The notes: generated by a model from the sequence alone, not told the origin. A DNA stretch of 64,000 nucleotides from JBEKCB01 sp052139675 (GCA_052139675.1 JBKQWE010000003.1:79087-143086); one strand, 5' to 3'; positions 16,803 to 25,682 are shown, numbered from the stretch's first letter. A program made the numbers and translations.

Positions 16803-17876
16803 CTATCGCGTCCGGCGAGCCCAGCGGAATTTCGCCGGAGAGCTGCGCGAGTTGTTCCGGATTTCCTCCGCGCTCGGGCGGATCGGTTCTTCCGCGACCG
16901 CCTCGAAAACGCCGCCGCGAAGGCCGTCGCGGAACGCGTGCTTGACCAGGCGGTCCTCGACGCTGTGAAACGTCAGCACGCCCAGCCGCCCGCCGGGCTT
17001 CAGACAATAAGGCGCCGAGAGCAGCAGGCGATTCAGGTTCGCGACCTCGTCGTTGACGAGGATGCGCAGCGCCTGGAACGTCCGCGCCGCCGCGTGCAAT
17101 TCGCCTTCGGGACGCGCCTCCTTCGACGACATGCCCTTCGCCGCGCGCACCAGTTCCACCAGCTCCAGCGTCCGCGCAATCCGGCGTTTCCGCCGCTCCG
17201 ACGCGATCCGCTCGGCGATCCGCTCCGCGTCCGGCTCGTCGGAAAGCTCGCGCAGCGCCGCGGCAAGCTCGTCGGGAGCGATCCTCGCCAGCAGGTCCGC
17301 CGCCGTCCGCCGCAGCCGGTCGTCCATGCGCATGTCGAGCGGGCCGTCGTGTTTGTAGCTGAACCCGCGCGCCGATTCGTCCAACTGCATGGACGACACA
17401 CCCAGGTCCGCGAAGATGACGTCGCACGCCTCGAGCCGCTCGGATTTCAGGGCCTGGGCGACCTGCGCGAAATTCATCCGCCGCACGCTCAGCCGAAAGT
17501 TCTGCGCTTCGAACCGGACCCGCGTCCGTTCCAGCTCAGCGCCGTCCACGTCCAGCCCGATCAGCCGTCCGGCCGACCCGATGCGCTCGAGGAACTCCGC
17601 CGCGTGCCCGCCGTAGCCGAGCGTGCAGTCCACCACGACCTCGCCCGGCTGCGGACGCAGGAATTCCATCACCTCGCGGAGAAGAACCGGCACGTGCGTT
17701 CCGGCCGGCGTACGCCCCTGCGCGCGGACGTGCTCCTGCATCTGCGGGTATCGGTCGGGCTGCCGTTCCTTGTACCGCTCCTCGAAGCGCCGAGGGTGCG
17801 TTCCGGAATACCGGACGCGCCGCCGGCGCTCGCCGGGGCCGCGCTGATCCTGCCCTTTATCGCTCTCGTTAATCAT
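16803..17876 (-). CDS. rsmH: 16S rRNA (cytosine1402-N4)-methyltransferase RsmH
   Basis: The 357-residue protein contains the RsmH landmarks: HVPVLLREVMEFL, the SAM-binding loop VVVDCTLGYGGHAAEFLE, IFADLGVSSMQLDESARGFSY with GPLDMRMD, and GGRLGVLTFHSVEDRLVK near the C-terminus. It methylates N4 of C1402 in 16S rRNA. It stands alone here, not in a division/cell-wall (dcw) cluster. About 60 residues precede the usual start and contain an Arg-rich RRRRVRYSGTHPRRFEERYK segment, which I recall from RsmH of some deep-branching phyla. The start is placed at the ATG at 17876. The hom promoter lies in the upstream spacer on the other strand. Confidence 0.93.
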   Translation of the reverse strand: MINESDKGQDQRGPGERRRRVRYSGTHPRRFEERYKERQPDRYPQMQEHVRAQGRTPAGTHVPVLLREVMEFLRPQPGEVVVDCTLGYGGHAAEFLERIGSAGRLIGLDVDGAELERTRVRFEAQNFRLSVRRMNFAQVAQALKSERLEACDVIFADLGVSSMQLDESARGFSYKHDGPLDMRMDDRLRRTAADLLARIAPDELAAALRELSDEPDAERIAERIASERRKRRIARTLELVELVRAAKGMSSKEARPEGELHAAARTFQALRILVNDEVANLNRLLLSAPYCLKPGGRLGVLTFHSVEDRLVKHAFRDGLRGGVFEAVAEEPIRPSAEEIRNNSRSSPAKFRWARRTR

Positions 17877-17933
17877 GGCCGTTGCCGGATTGTGACTTCC
17901 GGCCGAGGCGATTGCAAGGCCGGCGACCTTGAT

Positions 17934-17962
17934 TTGACGGTCGCGCGGCCGGCTGATAACAT
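17934..17962 (+). promoter_or_regulatory. Promoter of the hom-thrC-thrB operon
   Basis: TTGACG at 17934-17939, a 17-bp spacer and TAACAT at 17957-17962. Start predicted near 17969, 30 bases before the GTG of hom, leaving no room for an attenuator leader peptide. Confidence 0.55.
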
Positions 17963-17998
17963 GCGGGCATCCGGCAGGCATGCAGGAAGGAAGACAGC

Positions 17999-19306
17999 GT
18001 GAGAGGCAGTCGAATCGGGATCGGCGTCATCGGACTCGGCACCGTCGGCGGGTCCGTGGTCGGCGTGTTGAGGCGGAACCGCGCGCTCGTGCGCGAGCGC
18101 TGCGGCGTCGGCGTCGAAGTGCGGCGCGCGGTGGACCTGGATCGCAAGAGGCTCCGCGCGATCGGACTGGCGCCCCAATGCCTGGGCAGCGATTTCCGCG
18201 CCGTCCTCGCCGACCCGGATGTCCAGATCGTCGTCGAGCTCATCGGCGGCGTCGGCGCGGCGCGCGAGGTGGTCCTCGGCGCCCTGCGCGCGGGCAAGCA
18301 CGTCGTCACCGCCAACAAGGCGCTGCTCGCGGCGCACTGGCAGGAGATCTTCTCGCTCGCGCAGGAGCGGCGCTGCGCCGTCGGGTTCGAGGCGAGCGTG
18401 ATGGCCGGCGTCCCGGTGATCCGCTCGATCGAGGAAGGCCTGGCGGGGAACGTCATCCCCTCGCTGCTCGGCATCCTGAACGGCACGTCGAATTTCATCC
18501 TGACCCGCATGGCCGGCCGCGGCATGGAGTTCGGCCGCGCGCTCAACGAGGCACGCCGCAAAGGCCTGTGCGAGGCGAACGCCAGCCTGGACATTGACGG
18601 GCACGACGCGGCCCAGAAGCTCTCCATCCTCGGCTCGCTGGCGCTGGGCAAGTGGCTGCCGCCGGCGGAAGTGCATCGCGAAGGCATCGGCGGCATCGAG
18701 CGCGAACACCTCGCCGAGGCGCAGGAGCAGTTCGGCTACGTCCTGCGACCGCTGGCCATCTTCAAGCATGCCGGCGGCCGGGTCGAGGCGCGCGTCCACC
18801 CGACGTTCGTCCCCAGGGCGCATCCGCTCGCATCGGTCGAGGACGAGTTCAACGCCATCCTCATCACCGCGGAGACCGCCGGCTCCGTCCTGCTCGTCGG
18901 CAAGGGCGCCGGCGCGAAACCGGCCGCCTCCGGCGTGATCAGCGACGTGATCGGCCTGGCCCGCGCCATCCACCAGGGCGGGCACGAAGGAATGCTGGTG
19001 CCGCTGCGCCCCACGAAGGAGCGCGTGCATGTTGCGCCGATCGAGATGGTCGAGAGCAAATTCTACCTGCGTTTCTCGGTGATAGACCGGCCCGGCGTGC
19101 TCTCGTACATCACCGGCGTGCTGGGGAAGAACCATGTTTCCATCGCCACCTGCGACCAGCGCGGGCGGTCCGAACGCGGAACGGTGCCGGTCATCATCAT
19201 CACGCACCGGGCGCGCGAAGGCGCCGTGCGGAAAGCGCTGGCCGAGACCGATTCCGCGACGCGCATCGTGAAACGCGCGACCGTGGCGATCCGCATCGAG
19301 GAGTAG
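17999..19306 (+). CDS. hom: Homoserine dehydrogenase with ACT domain
   Basis: The 435-residue protein reduces aspartate semialdehyde to homoserine with NAD(P)H, the branch step towards threonine and methionine. It has the dinucleotide loop IGLGTVGGSVVGVL, ANKALLA, GFEASVMAGVPVIRSI, ILNGTSNFILTRM and NASLDIDGHDAAQKLSIL with the catalytic Asp/Lys region. From about residue 355 a C-terminal ACT domain follows (FSVIDRPGVLSYITGVLGKN), so feedback control by an end-product amino acid is likely. The start is GTG at 17999 after AGGAAGGAAG. thrC follows after three bases and then thrB, forming a complete homoserine-to-threonine operon. Confidence 0.95.
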   Translation: MRGSRIGIGVIGLGTVGGSVVGVLRRNRALVRERCGVGVEVRRAVDLDRKRLRAIGLAPQCLGSDFRAVLADPDVQIVVELIGGVGAAREVVLGALRAGKHVVTANKALLAAHWQEIFSLAQERRCAVGFEASVMAGVPVIRSIEEGLAGNVIPSLLGILNGTSNFILTRMAGRGMEFGRALNEARRKGLCEANASLDIDGHDAAQKLSILGSLALGKWLPPAEVHREGIGGIEREHLAEAQEQFGYVLRPLAIFKHAGGRVEARVHPTFVPRAHPLASVEDEFNAILITAETAGSVLLVGKGAGAKPAASGVISDVIGLARAIHQGGHEGMLVPLRPTKERVHVAPIEMVESKFYLRFSVIDRPGVLSYITGVLGKNHVSIATCDQRGRSERGTVPVIIITHRAREGAVRKALAETDSATRIVKRATVAIRIEE

Positions 19307-19309
19307 CTC

Positions 19310-20371
19310 ATGGCGTTCTCCGGCGTCATTCAGCGTTACCGCAAGTTTTTGCCCGTGAGCGACCGGACGCCGGTCGTCACGCTCGGCGAGGGCTCCACTC
19401 CGCTCGTCCCGGCCCCAAGGCTGGCGCGCGAGATCGGCGGCGGGCTGCGGATTTTCCTCAAGTACGAAGGGATGAACCCCACCGGCTCGTTCAAAGACCG
19501 CGGGATGACCCTGGCGTTGTCGAAAGCGGTCGAGGAAGGCAGCGCGGCGGTCGTCTGCGCTTCGACCGGCAACACGGCGGCCTCGGCGGCGGCCTACGCG
19601 GCCCGGGCGGGCGTCAGCGCGCTCGTCCTGCTGCCGGCCGGGAGCGTGGCGCTCGGGAAAGTCTCCCAGGCGCTCGCCTACGGGGCGAAAGTCCTCGCGG
19701 TGGACGGTAATTTCGACCACGCGCTCAGCCTCGTGCGCGAACTGTGCGAGCGGTTCCAGATCACGCTGGTCAACTCGATCAACCCGTACCGGATCGAAGG
19801 TCAGAAGACCGGCGCGTTCGAGATCGTGGACGACCTCGGCCGCGCGCCGGATTTCCACTGCATTCCGGTCGGCAACGCCGGGAACATCACGGCGTATTGG
19901 AAGGGATACAAGGAGTACCACGCGGCGCGGCAATGCGGGTTGCCGAAGATGCTCGGCTTCCAGGCCGAAGGCGCCGCGCCGATCGTCCGCGGGCACCCGA
20001 TCGCGGACCCGCACACGCTCGCGACGGCGATCAAGATCGGGAATCCCGCCAGTTGGAAGAGCGCCGAGGCCGCGCGCGACGAGTCCGGCGGGATCATTGA
20101 CATGGTCACCGACGACGAGATCCTCTCCGCCTACAAAATGCTCGGCCGCCTGGAGGGAGTCTTCGCTGAGCCGGCCTCCGCCGCGTCGGTCGCGGGGCTG
20201 ATCCGGTGCGCTCGCCGAGGCTTCTTCGCGGACCGGCCGGAAGCGACGGTCGTCTGCGTCCTGACGGGCCACGGTTTGAAGGACCCGGAGCGCGCGATCA
20301 AGACCTCCGGCGAAATCCCGACCGTGCCGGCCACGCTCGACGCGGTGGTGAAAGGGGCCGGACTGAAGTGA
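19310..20371 (+). CDS. thrC: Threonine synthase
   Basis: The 353-residue fold-type II PLP enzyme converts O-phosphohomoserine to threonine. It shows TPVVTLGEGSTPLVPAPRLA, the PLP lysine motif NPTGSFKDRGMTLA (Lys at about residue 62), the phosphate-binding ASTGNTAASAAAYAAR and the loop IPVGNAGNITAYWKG. The length fits the short bacterial form. The ATG at 19310 lies three bases after hom, and its stop overlaps the thrB start, so translation is coupled. All three threonine genes share the promoter at 17934. Confidence 0.95.
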   Translation: MAFSGVIQRYRKFLPVSDRTPVVTLGEGSTPLVPAPRLAREIGGGLRIFLKYEGMNPTGSFKDRGMTLALSKAVEEGSAAVVCASTGNTAASAAAYAARAGVSALVLLPAGSVALGKVSQALAYGAKVLAVDGNFDHALSLVRELCERFQITLVNSINPYRIEGQKTGAFEIVDDLGRAPDFHCIPVGNAGNITAYWKGYKEYHAARQCGLPKMLGFQAEGAAPIVRGHPIADPHTLATAIKIGNPASWKSAEAARDESGGIIDMVTDDEILSAYKMLGRLEGVFAEPASAASVAGLIRCARRGFFADRPEATVVCVLTGHGLKDPERAIKTSGEIPTVPATLDAVVKGAGLK

Positions 20372-21306
20372 CCAATTCCGTGCAGGTGACAATTCCGGCG
20401 ACGGCGTCCAACCTCGGCCCCGGCTTCGATTGCCTGGGGCTGGCGGTGAATCTCTGCAACGAGGTGATCCTGCAGACGGCGGGCGGGTTCCGGTCGTCCG
20501 GCGAGCCGAATGTCTGTGTGACCGTGAGCGGCCTCGGCGAGAAATCGCTGACCACCGGGCGCGGGAACCTGGTCGTCCGCGCGGCCGAGCGGGTCTTCGC
20601 GCTGGCGGAGCGCGTCCCGGACCGGCTGACCGTGCGGCTGATCAATCGGATTCCGCTGTCCAGCGGCATGGGCAGTTCCGCCGCCGCGATCGTCGGCGGC
20701 CTGGTGGGCGCCAACGAGCTGTGCCGCCGGCCGCTCAAGCCGGACCAGCTCCTGGCGCTGGCGGCCGAGATGGAAGGCCATCCGGACAACGTCGCCCCTG
20801 CGCTGCTGGGCGGCTTCACCATCAGTGTCGTCGGCGAGGACGGCGTGGTCCAAGTCCTTCAGCCGCGCATCCGCCGCGACCTGATCTGCGTCTTCTGCGT
20901 CCCGGACAAGATGCTCCCGACGACCAGGGCCCGCCGCGCGCTGCCGAAGAGCTACCGCCGGGCGGACGTCGTCTTCTCGCTCTCGCGGACCGCGATGCTG
21001 ACCGCGCTGCTCCAGGGCGGCAGCACCGGGTTGCTGAAGATGGCCATGGAGGACCGTCTGCATCAGCCATACCGGGCGAAGCTGGTCCCCGGAATGATGG
21101 ACGCGGTCGGCGCGGCCGTCAAAGCCGGGGCGCTCGGCGCGTGCCTGAGCGGGTCCGGCCCGACCGTCTTGGCCTTTGTGGATCACCACGGCAGCCCCGA
21201 CCAGGTCGGCGCGGCGTGCGAAAAGGCATTCGCCGCCAAGGGAATCCGCGCGGAGACGTTCGTCCTCAGCGTCAGCAGCACCGGCGCGCGGGCCAAGTAT
21301 CGTTGA
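20368..21306 (+). CDS. thrB: Homoserine kinase (GHMP family)
   Basis: The 312-residue protein phosphorylates homoserine. GHMP motifs are present: PATASNLGPGFDCLGLA at the N-terminus, the ATP loop IPLSSGMGSSAAAIVGG at about residues 92-108, and GALGACLSGSGPTVLAF near the C-terminus. The GTG at 20368 overlaps the thrC stop in the sequence GTGA. The following gene at 21339 starts after 32 bases and might ride on the same transcript. Confidence 0.94.
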   Translation: MTNSVQVTIPATASNLGPGFDCLGLAVNLCNEVILQTAGGFRSSGEPNVCVTVSGLGEKSLTTGRGNLVVRAAERVFALAERVPDRLTVRLINRIPLSSGMGSSAAAIVGGLVGANELCRRPLKPDQLLALAAEMEGHPDNVAPALLGGFTISVVGEDGVVQVLQPRIRRDLICVFCVPDKMLPTTRARRALPKSYRRADVVFSLSRTAMLTALLQGGSTGLLKMAMEDRLHQPYRAKLVPGMMDAVGAAVKAGALGACLSGSGPTVLAFVDHHGSPDQVGAACEKAFAAKGIRAETFVLSVSSTGARAKYR

Positions 21307-21338
21307 AGTCCATCACCTTCTGAGAAAAGGAAACGATC

Positions 21339-22079
21339 ATGACAAAGAAGCCTGTCTTGCCTGCCAAGGGACAAATAATCATCTTCAAGTTCGACGACGT
21401 TATCGCAGGATGGGAGAACAAGAACGACGTCGTCCCGCCGCGCTGGCAGCGCATGACCGATTTCATCGAGAAGAACCGCTTGAAGGCCTCTTCCGGCGTG
21501 ATTGGCGAGTCGCTGGAGGGCGAAAACCCGGCCTATTTCGACTGGCTCAAGGAGCATCAGAAGAAAGGCGCCATGGAGTTCTGGCACCACGGTTACCACA
21601 TGCGGAACGCCGAGGAGAAGACCGGCGAGTTCGACCAGGGGACCTGGCAGGAGCATAAGGCCATCCTGGAGCGCGGCGAGAGACTCGCGCAGGAGAAGCT
21701 CGGGTTCGAGTTCGCGGCTTTCGGCCCGCATTGGAGCTCAACCACCGCGGCCACCGACCGCGCGCTCGAGGCCGTGCCCCAGATCAAAGTCTGGCTCTAC
21801 GGGCCGAAGAAGCCGAAGTATTTCAGCCGGCTGAGCCTCCCGAGGGTGATGAGTCTGGAGAATCCGATCTTCGTCCCGGACTTCGAGAAGTTTCAGGGCG
21901 CGTACAACCAACTGGCCGCCGAGCTTCCCATGCTCGTCCTCCAGGGGCATCCGGACCAGTGGAAGGCGGAGACGAAGTGGGAAGGCTTCTTCAAAATCGT
22001 CGAGTTCCTCAAATCGAAGGGATGCGTGTTCATGACGCCGTCGGAATACCTGGCCCACGTTTCCAAAAAAGGGAAATGA
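21339..22079 (+). CDS. Polysaccharide deacetylase-like (NodB-fold) protein
   Basis: The 246-residue protein resembles carbohydrate esterase family 4/NodB proteins. IIIFKFDDVIAGW holds the paired Asp residues, MEFWHHGYHM the two His metal ligands (HxxxH-like), FGPHWSSTTAATDRAL a substrate loop and LVLQGHPDQW the late catalytic His. No signal peptide is visible, so it may act in the cytoplasm or on small sugars. The ATG at 21339 follows AAAAGGAAA. It lies 32 bp after thrB with no obvious metabolic link. It is similar in type to the genes at 27274 and 45168. Confidence 0.7.
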   Translation: MTKKPVLPAKGQIIIFKFDDVIAGWENKNDVVPPRWQRMTDFIEKNRLKASSGVIGESLEGENPAYFDWLKEHQKKGAMEFWHHGYHMRNAEEKTGEFDQGTWQEHKAILERGERLAQEKLGFEFAAFGPHWSSTTAATDRALEAVPQIKVWLYGPKKPKYFSRLSLPRVMSLENPIFVPDFEKFQGAYNQLAAELPMLVLQGHPDQWKAETKWEGFFKIVEFLKSKGCVFMTPSEYLAHVSKKGK

Positions 22080-22130
22080 CGAAGTCAGGCCGATATTCGG
22101 ATATTCCGGTCAAATCAAGCGCCATGGAAA

Positions 22131-22220
22131 AAGCGCACTCAAGCCGCTGCGAAGCGCACTGAAGCGCACTCAAACCGCTGCCAACCGCACTGAACCCGCT
22201 GGGAAGCGCGCTCAATTTCT
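22131..22220. repeat. 21-bp-period imperfect tandem repeat
   Basis: Units begin at 22131, 22162, 22183 and 22204, with a 10-bp part unit at 22152. The consensus is AAGCGCACTCAARCCGCTGC. The spacing of 21 (and 10) bp equals whole helical turns, so copies face the same side of the DNA. Confidence 0.6.
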
Positions 22221-22246
22221 CCGCTCGCGCCGCGCCGAAAACCCTG

Positions 22247-22255
22247 TGTTATACT
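22247..22255 (+). promoter_or_regulatory. Extended -10 promoter element, possible ncRNA start
   Basis: TGT-TATACT fits an extended -10 box. There is no good -35 box 17 bp upstream. Transcription would start near 22262, into a region with no plausible ORF. Confidence 0.35.
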
Positions 22256-22443
22256 GTCTGTTCAGTTGCTCGGGAAAACACCGCCGGCGGGGAGTTTGAC
22301 GTCACAGGATTTTGGCGGGGAAGAAGTTACCGCGCAAGAGGCGAGTTGAAAAAACGAACCCGGCGAGTTGTAACAGGCCGCAGATAAGTGACTTACGTTA
22401 TTTGTCTAAATGAGGACGAGGACGATTGCTTAGGTCGCCGCGC

Positions 22444-23196
22444 TCACCAAGAATCTTTTCGTCCCGCGCCGGCGACGCCGGTGAGATCCTCGTCGTCGGC
22501 GAGATAGAGGATGCGGCCGCAGGACTGGCAGTAGATCAGCTTGTCGCCGCCCATGAGCAGGCTGACGGTGTTGGCGGTGAGCGACATTCGGCAGCCGCTG
22601 CAAACGTAGTTGCGGCAGGCGGCCATCGCGCGGCCGTCGGCGCGCGTCAACAGCCGCTCGTACGGATTGCGGAAGGCGGGCGGAATCTTCGCGGAAAGCT
22701 CGGCGCGCTCCTTCTGCACGCGCTCGACCCGCGCGTCGGCGTCCTGGAGCGCCGCCTGGATCGCCTTCCTGCGCTCGCTCATGGCCGCGCTCGCGTCCGC
22801 GGCCTTCGCGGCGAGCTGCTTGATCTCCTTCTGCTGCTGCTCGGACTGCTCGAACATCTTGAGGATTTCATCCTCGATGCGCGACTTATCGGCCTTCAGC
22901 CCGAGGATCTCGTGCTGGAAGGCGGCGTATTCCTTGTTCGACTTGACCGTGTTGAGCTGAACCTCGAGCTTCTTGATCCGCCCCTCGACTTCCTTCAGGT
23001 CCAGCTCGCGCTTGTCGAGCGCCATGCGGAAGGACTTCGCCTCCGAGGACTTATCCGTCAGCGTCTGTTTTTCGGCCGCGGAGGCCCGGTCCGCCTCGGC
23101 CGCTTCCATCGCCAGCTTATCCTTCGTCTGCTTCAGGCGCTGGACCGTCGCATCGAGTTCCTGGAGCTGGATCAGCATTTTGATTTCTTCACGCAT
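22444..23196 (-). CDS. C4-type zinc-ribbon coiled-coil protein (CdsZ-like)
   Basis: The 250-residue protein is mostly a long coiled coil (about residues 5-165, rich in Lys/Glu heptads such as ELDLKEVEGRIKKLEVQL). It ends in a zinc ribbon with CRNYVCSGCRM and YCQSCGRILYL. This is the widely conserved C4-type zinc-ribbon domain family (DUF164/CdsZ), whose role is still poorly defined. The ATG at 23196 gives the usual MREEIKMLIQLQELD start. The frame is open further upstream but overlaps the next gene's region. It is possibly co-transcribed with the adenosyltransferase gene upstream. Confidence 0.85.
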   Translation of the reverse strand: MREEIKMLIQLQELDATVQRLKQTKDKLAMEAAEADRASAAEKQTLTDKSSEAKSFRMALDKRELDLKEVEGRIKKLEVQLNTVKSNKEYAAFQHEILGLKADKSRIEDEILKMFEQSEQQQKEIKQLAAKAADASAAMSERRKAIQAALQDADARVERVQKERAELSAKIPPAFRNPYERLLTRADGRAMAACRNYVCSGCRMSLTANTVSLLMGGDKLIYCQSCGRILYLADDEDLTGVAGAGRKDSW

Positions 23197-23296
23197 CGCG
23201 GCGCCGGTCTTCCTCCACAATCGCTCACCTCGCCAATCGTGAAACGGACTTTGGCAAAGGTGATAGATTACCGCAATCGAGGACGCAAAACAAGTC

Positions 23297-24103
23297 TCAC
23301 GCGCCCAGCACGCGCACCGGAGTGCCCGGCCCGGCGCCCAGCGCCGCGGCCGCACTGCCCTGCCGCACCGCGATCTCCAGCATCCCGAACGACCCGATCA
23401 TCGCCAGCAGCTCTCCGGCCGCCGCATCGGAGTAGGTCCGGCGGATCCGCGCGATCCTCTTGCCCGCGATCTCGACGCGCACCGCGGGATCCGGGAAATG
23501 CTCGGACAGGAGCGCCAGGGAGATATTCGTAGCGAGGTTCCCGAAGCGGTCCGCCCACAGGACCGCGCCGTCGAGCGACCCGTCGGCGTTGAACGCGGGC
23601 CTCGGGAAATTCAACGGTTCGAGCGCGGTGATCGCCGGGCCGAGCTCGGACAGCGGCGTCCCGCCCGCCAGGTGCGCGGCGACCGGAGCGAAGATATCGC
23701 GGCCGTGAAAACTCGCGCTGACCTCGGGCCGGAAAAACCGCGGCTCCGTCACGGACACGAGTTCGGCGCGCCCGCTCTCTTCCTCCACGACGGCCAGTGT
23801 CCCGTTGTCGGGCGCGAGAAAGAGGTGGCCGTCGGATTCCATGGCCACGATTCGCCGTTCGCCGCCGACGCCCGGGTCCACGACGGCGACGTGCACCGTG
23901 GCCTTCGGGAAATACGGATACGCCTGCCGCAGCCGGAACGCCGCCTGGAGGACGTCGAACGGCGGGATGGAATGCGTCAGGTCCGTCACGCGCGCGGACG
24001 GGTTGATGCCGGCGATGACTCCTTTCATCACGCCGACGAACGCGTCATCCTGCCCGAAGTCGGTCGTCAGCGTGATGATTCCGCTTCTCGCGGACAGGCT
24101 CAA
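23297..24103 (-). CDS. SAM hydroxide adenosyltransferase (DUF62 family)
   Basis: The 268-residue protein shows the family pattern: IITLTTDFGQDDAFVGVMKG at the N-terminus with the SAM-binding Asp residues, ARVTDLTHSIPPFDV, VHVAVVDPGVGGERRIVAME, LAPDNGTLAVV, FHGRDIFAPVAAHLA and a C-terminal beta-barrel with ADRFGNLATNI. The Gly/Arg/His of RFGN and FHGRD fit the hydroxide adenosyltransferases, which split SAM to adenosine and methionine, rather than true halogenases. The start is TTG at 24103 with AAGGAG seven bases upstream. Confidence 0.88.
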   Translation of the reverse strand: MSLSARSGIITLTTDFGQDDAFVGVMKGVIAGINPSARVTDLTHSIPPFDVLQAAFRLRQAYPYFPKATVHVAVVDPGVGGERRIVAMESDGHLFLAPDNGTLAVVEEESGRAELVSVTEPRFFRPEVSASFHGRDIFAPVAAHLAGGTPLSELGPAITALEPLNFPRPAFNADGSLDGAVLWADRFGNLATNISLALLSEHFPDPAVRVEIAGKRIARIRRTYSDAAAGELLAMIGSFGMLEIAVRQGSAAAALGAGPGTPVRVLGA

Positions 24104-24131
24104 GCGGCGCTCCTTTTACCCGGTCCCAGAA

Positions 24132-25631
24132 TCAGCTCTGCAGTTCGATCCGCTCGATCCCGTTCCGATTCAGCACCAGCAACGCCCTGAGGAGTGTCAC
24201 GCTGCGGTCGCGGAACGACGTCAGGCGGATCACCAGGTTCACATCGTAGACGCGCGCGGCCGGGATTCCGGTGACGCCGTCTCCGCCGCGGCACAGCTTC
24301 AGCAGCCGCTTCTCCGGGTCATCCATCCTCTGGAGCCACCGGAGGACCTGAAGACGAAGAATCTCGTCAATCGCGACCGAGCGCTCATGGCTCCGGTAGA
24401 TGCGCTCCGTCCTGATCCGCACCTTCTTCGCGTAATGGAGAACGACCTCCGTCGGCTCGGCGACCGCCTGCTCGAGAGGGTCGCGGTATTGCCGCGCCTT
24501 GAGGACATCCACCGGCAACCGGGCGCAGTTGAGCCAGTACAGGTTCTCGCGCGTGCGGCCGACTTCCATTCCGTACTGCGGGTCCGTCAATTTGATGCTG
24601 CGGTCGCTCGTCCACATCGGCAGCAGGCGCGCGCTGAGGTCCCGGAGGAAATCCTTGATGCGGTCCTTGAACGCGTACGCGACGATGGCCACGATCGCGA
24701 ACGGCAGGCTGTTCGTCGGGTAGAACCGGCCGACGAGCCACGCGGCGAGGACGGTGAACGCCATCGCGATGGCCGCCGCGACCGCGTAGAGCGCCTGCCG
24801 CGCGCGGCCGACGGTGGGCAGTTTCTCCTCGGACAGATAGAGCACGCTGGCGCATAACTTCTTCAGCAACTCGACGCGATTGAGGAAACGCTCGTTGCGC
24901 CGCGCGTCCCGCGACACGATCGTCGGATAGCCGCGCTCGCGCCGATGGGCTGTCTCGCCCGAGACCGCTGCCGCGAGCCGCTGCCACGCCGCCTGCACGT
25001 CCAGGTCGGCGGCCTGTTTCCGGAGAAACTTCATGAGCCGCAGCAGCAGTTTCTCGGCCTCGTTGCTCATCTGCTCATCCACCGCCTGATAAACGGTGCG
25101 CAGATCCGGCGGCGCGGACGGGCTCTCGAAGGCGCCGCGCAGGTCGCGGAACCGGCGCAGCGTGCTCGCCAGGCCATCGAGCAGAGGGTCAATGGCGGCC
25201 GAGACTTCGCGCTGACGGTCGGGCGACGCGCGGTCGCGCACGCGCTGCCGGATCGCCGCGGCGCTTTCCCGGAGCTGGACTCTGACGACGTTCGCGAGCA
25301 CCCGCAGTTCATACCGCAGGTGCATCTGGTCCCACTGTCCGGACCGGCCGGCGGATTCGAGCCGGCGCTGCACGCGCGTGAGCGGGCTCAACGCGTTCTG
25401 CGCGTCGGTGAGCTCCTCGAACGAAAGCTCCGGGGTCTTGAATCGCGTGTAGGAGGTCAAGTCTTCGAAGAACGCATCGAGCGGGCAGGTGTCGGAATTC
25501 ACGCCGAGCTGATACGGGAGGAAAATGAACATGTCCAGCGCGTACCGGTCCGCCGCCGCCTGGCGCTGGAGCGGGTAGGCCACCTTCACTTCGAACTGAT
25601 GGTCGTCATGCTTGCGGATCAGGCATTCCAA
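24132..25631 (-). CDS. Large protein with central membrane hairpin, unknown
   Basis: The 499-residue protein has a long charged, helical N-terminal half (about residues 1-275). Two adjacent membrane segments follow at about 278-325 (AVAAAIAMAFTVLAAWLVG and LPFAIVAIVAYAF), then a cytoplasmic C-terminal half with many Arg and mixed beta strands. I recognise no family. The TTG at 25631 has GGAG seven bases upstream. It lies 51 bp after the exosortase gene on the same strand and so is probably the last gene of the exopolysaccharide operon, but its part in that pathway is unknown. Confidence 0.7.
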   Translation of the reverse strand: MECLIRKHDDHQFEVKVAYPLQRQAAADRYALDMFIFLPYQLGVNSDTCPLDAFFEDLTSYTRFKTPELSFEELTDAQNALSPLTRVQRRLESAGRSGQWDQMHLRYELRVLANVVRVQLRESAAAIRQRVRDRASPDRQREVSAAIDPLLDGLASTLRRFRDLRGAFESPSAPPDLRTVYQAVDEQMSNEAEKLLLRLMKFLRKQAADLDVQAAWQRLAAAVSGETAHRRERGYPTIVSRDARRNERFLNRVELLKKLCASVLYLSEEKLPTVGRARQALYAVAAAIAMAFTVLAAWLVGRFYPTNSLPFAIVAIVAYAFKDRIKDFLRDLSARLLPMWTSDRSIKLTDPQYGMEVGRTRENLYWLNCARLPVDVLKARQYRDPLEQAVAEPTEVVLHYAKKVRIRTERIYRSHERSVAIDEILRLQVLRWLQRMDDPEKRLLKLCRGGDGVTGIPAARVYDVNLVIRLTSFRDRSVTLLRALLVLNRNGIERIELQS

Positions 25632-25682
25632 CGTCGGTCTCCGCGGTCGGACGCGCTCGCGGGTCCGGTTTCGCGACGGACG

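Larger units (their letters stand above)
22080..22443. other. 364-bp convergent intergenic region with repeat array
   Basis: No coding frame is convincing. It contains a 21-bp-period repeat array (22131-22220) and a good extended -10 element (TGTTATACT at 22247-22255). Beyond that are two pairs of direct repeats, GGCGGGGA (near 22288 and 22314) and GGCGAGTTG (near 22340 and 22362). A promoter between two convergent genes makes a small RNA possible. I could not match it to RNase P RNA, SRP RNA or 6S RNA. Confidence 0.4.

Noticed and set aside
17873..20392. An 839-codon open frame antisense to hom and thrC
   Set aside because: No domain; low-complexity Arg/Ala/Asp composition; the sense genes are certain.
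22260..22440. RNase P RNA, SRP RNA or 6S RNA in the convergent spacer
   Set aside because: The conserved cores of these RNAs (for example GAGGAAAGTC of RNase P) are not present on either strand.
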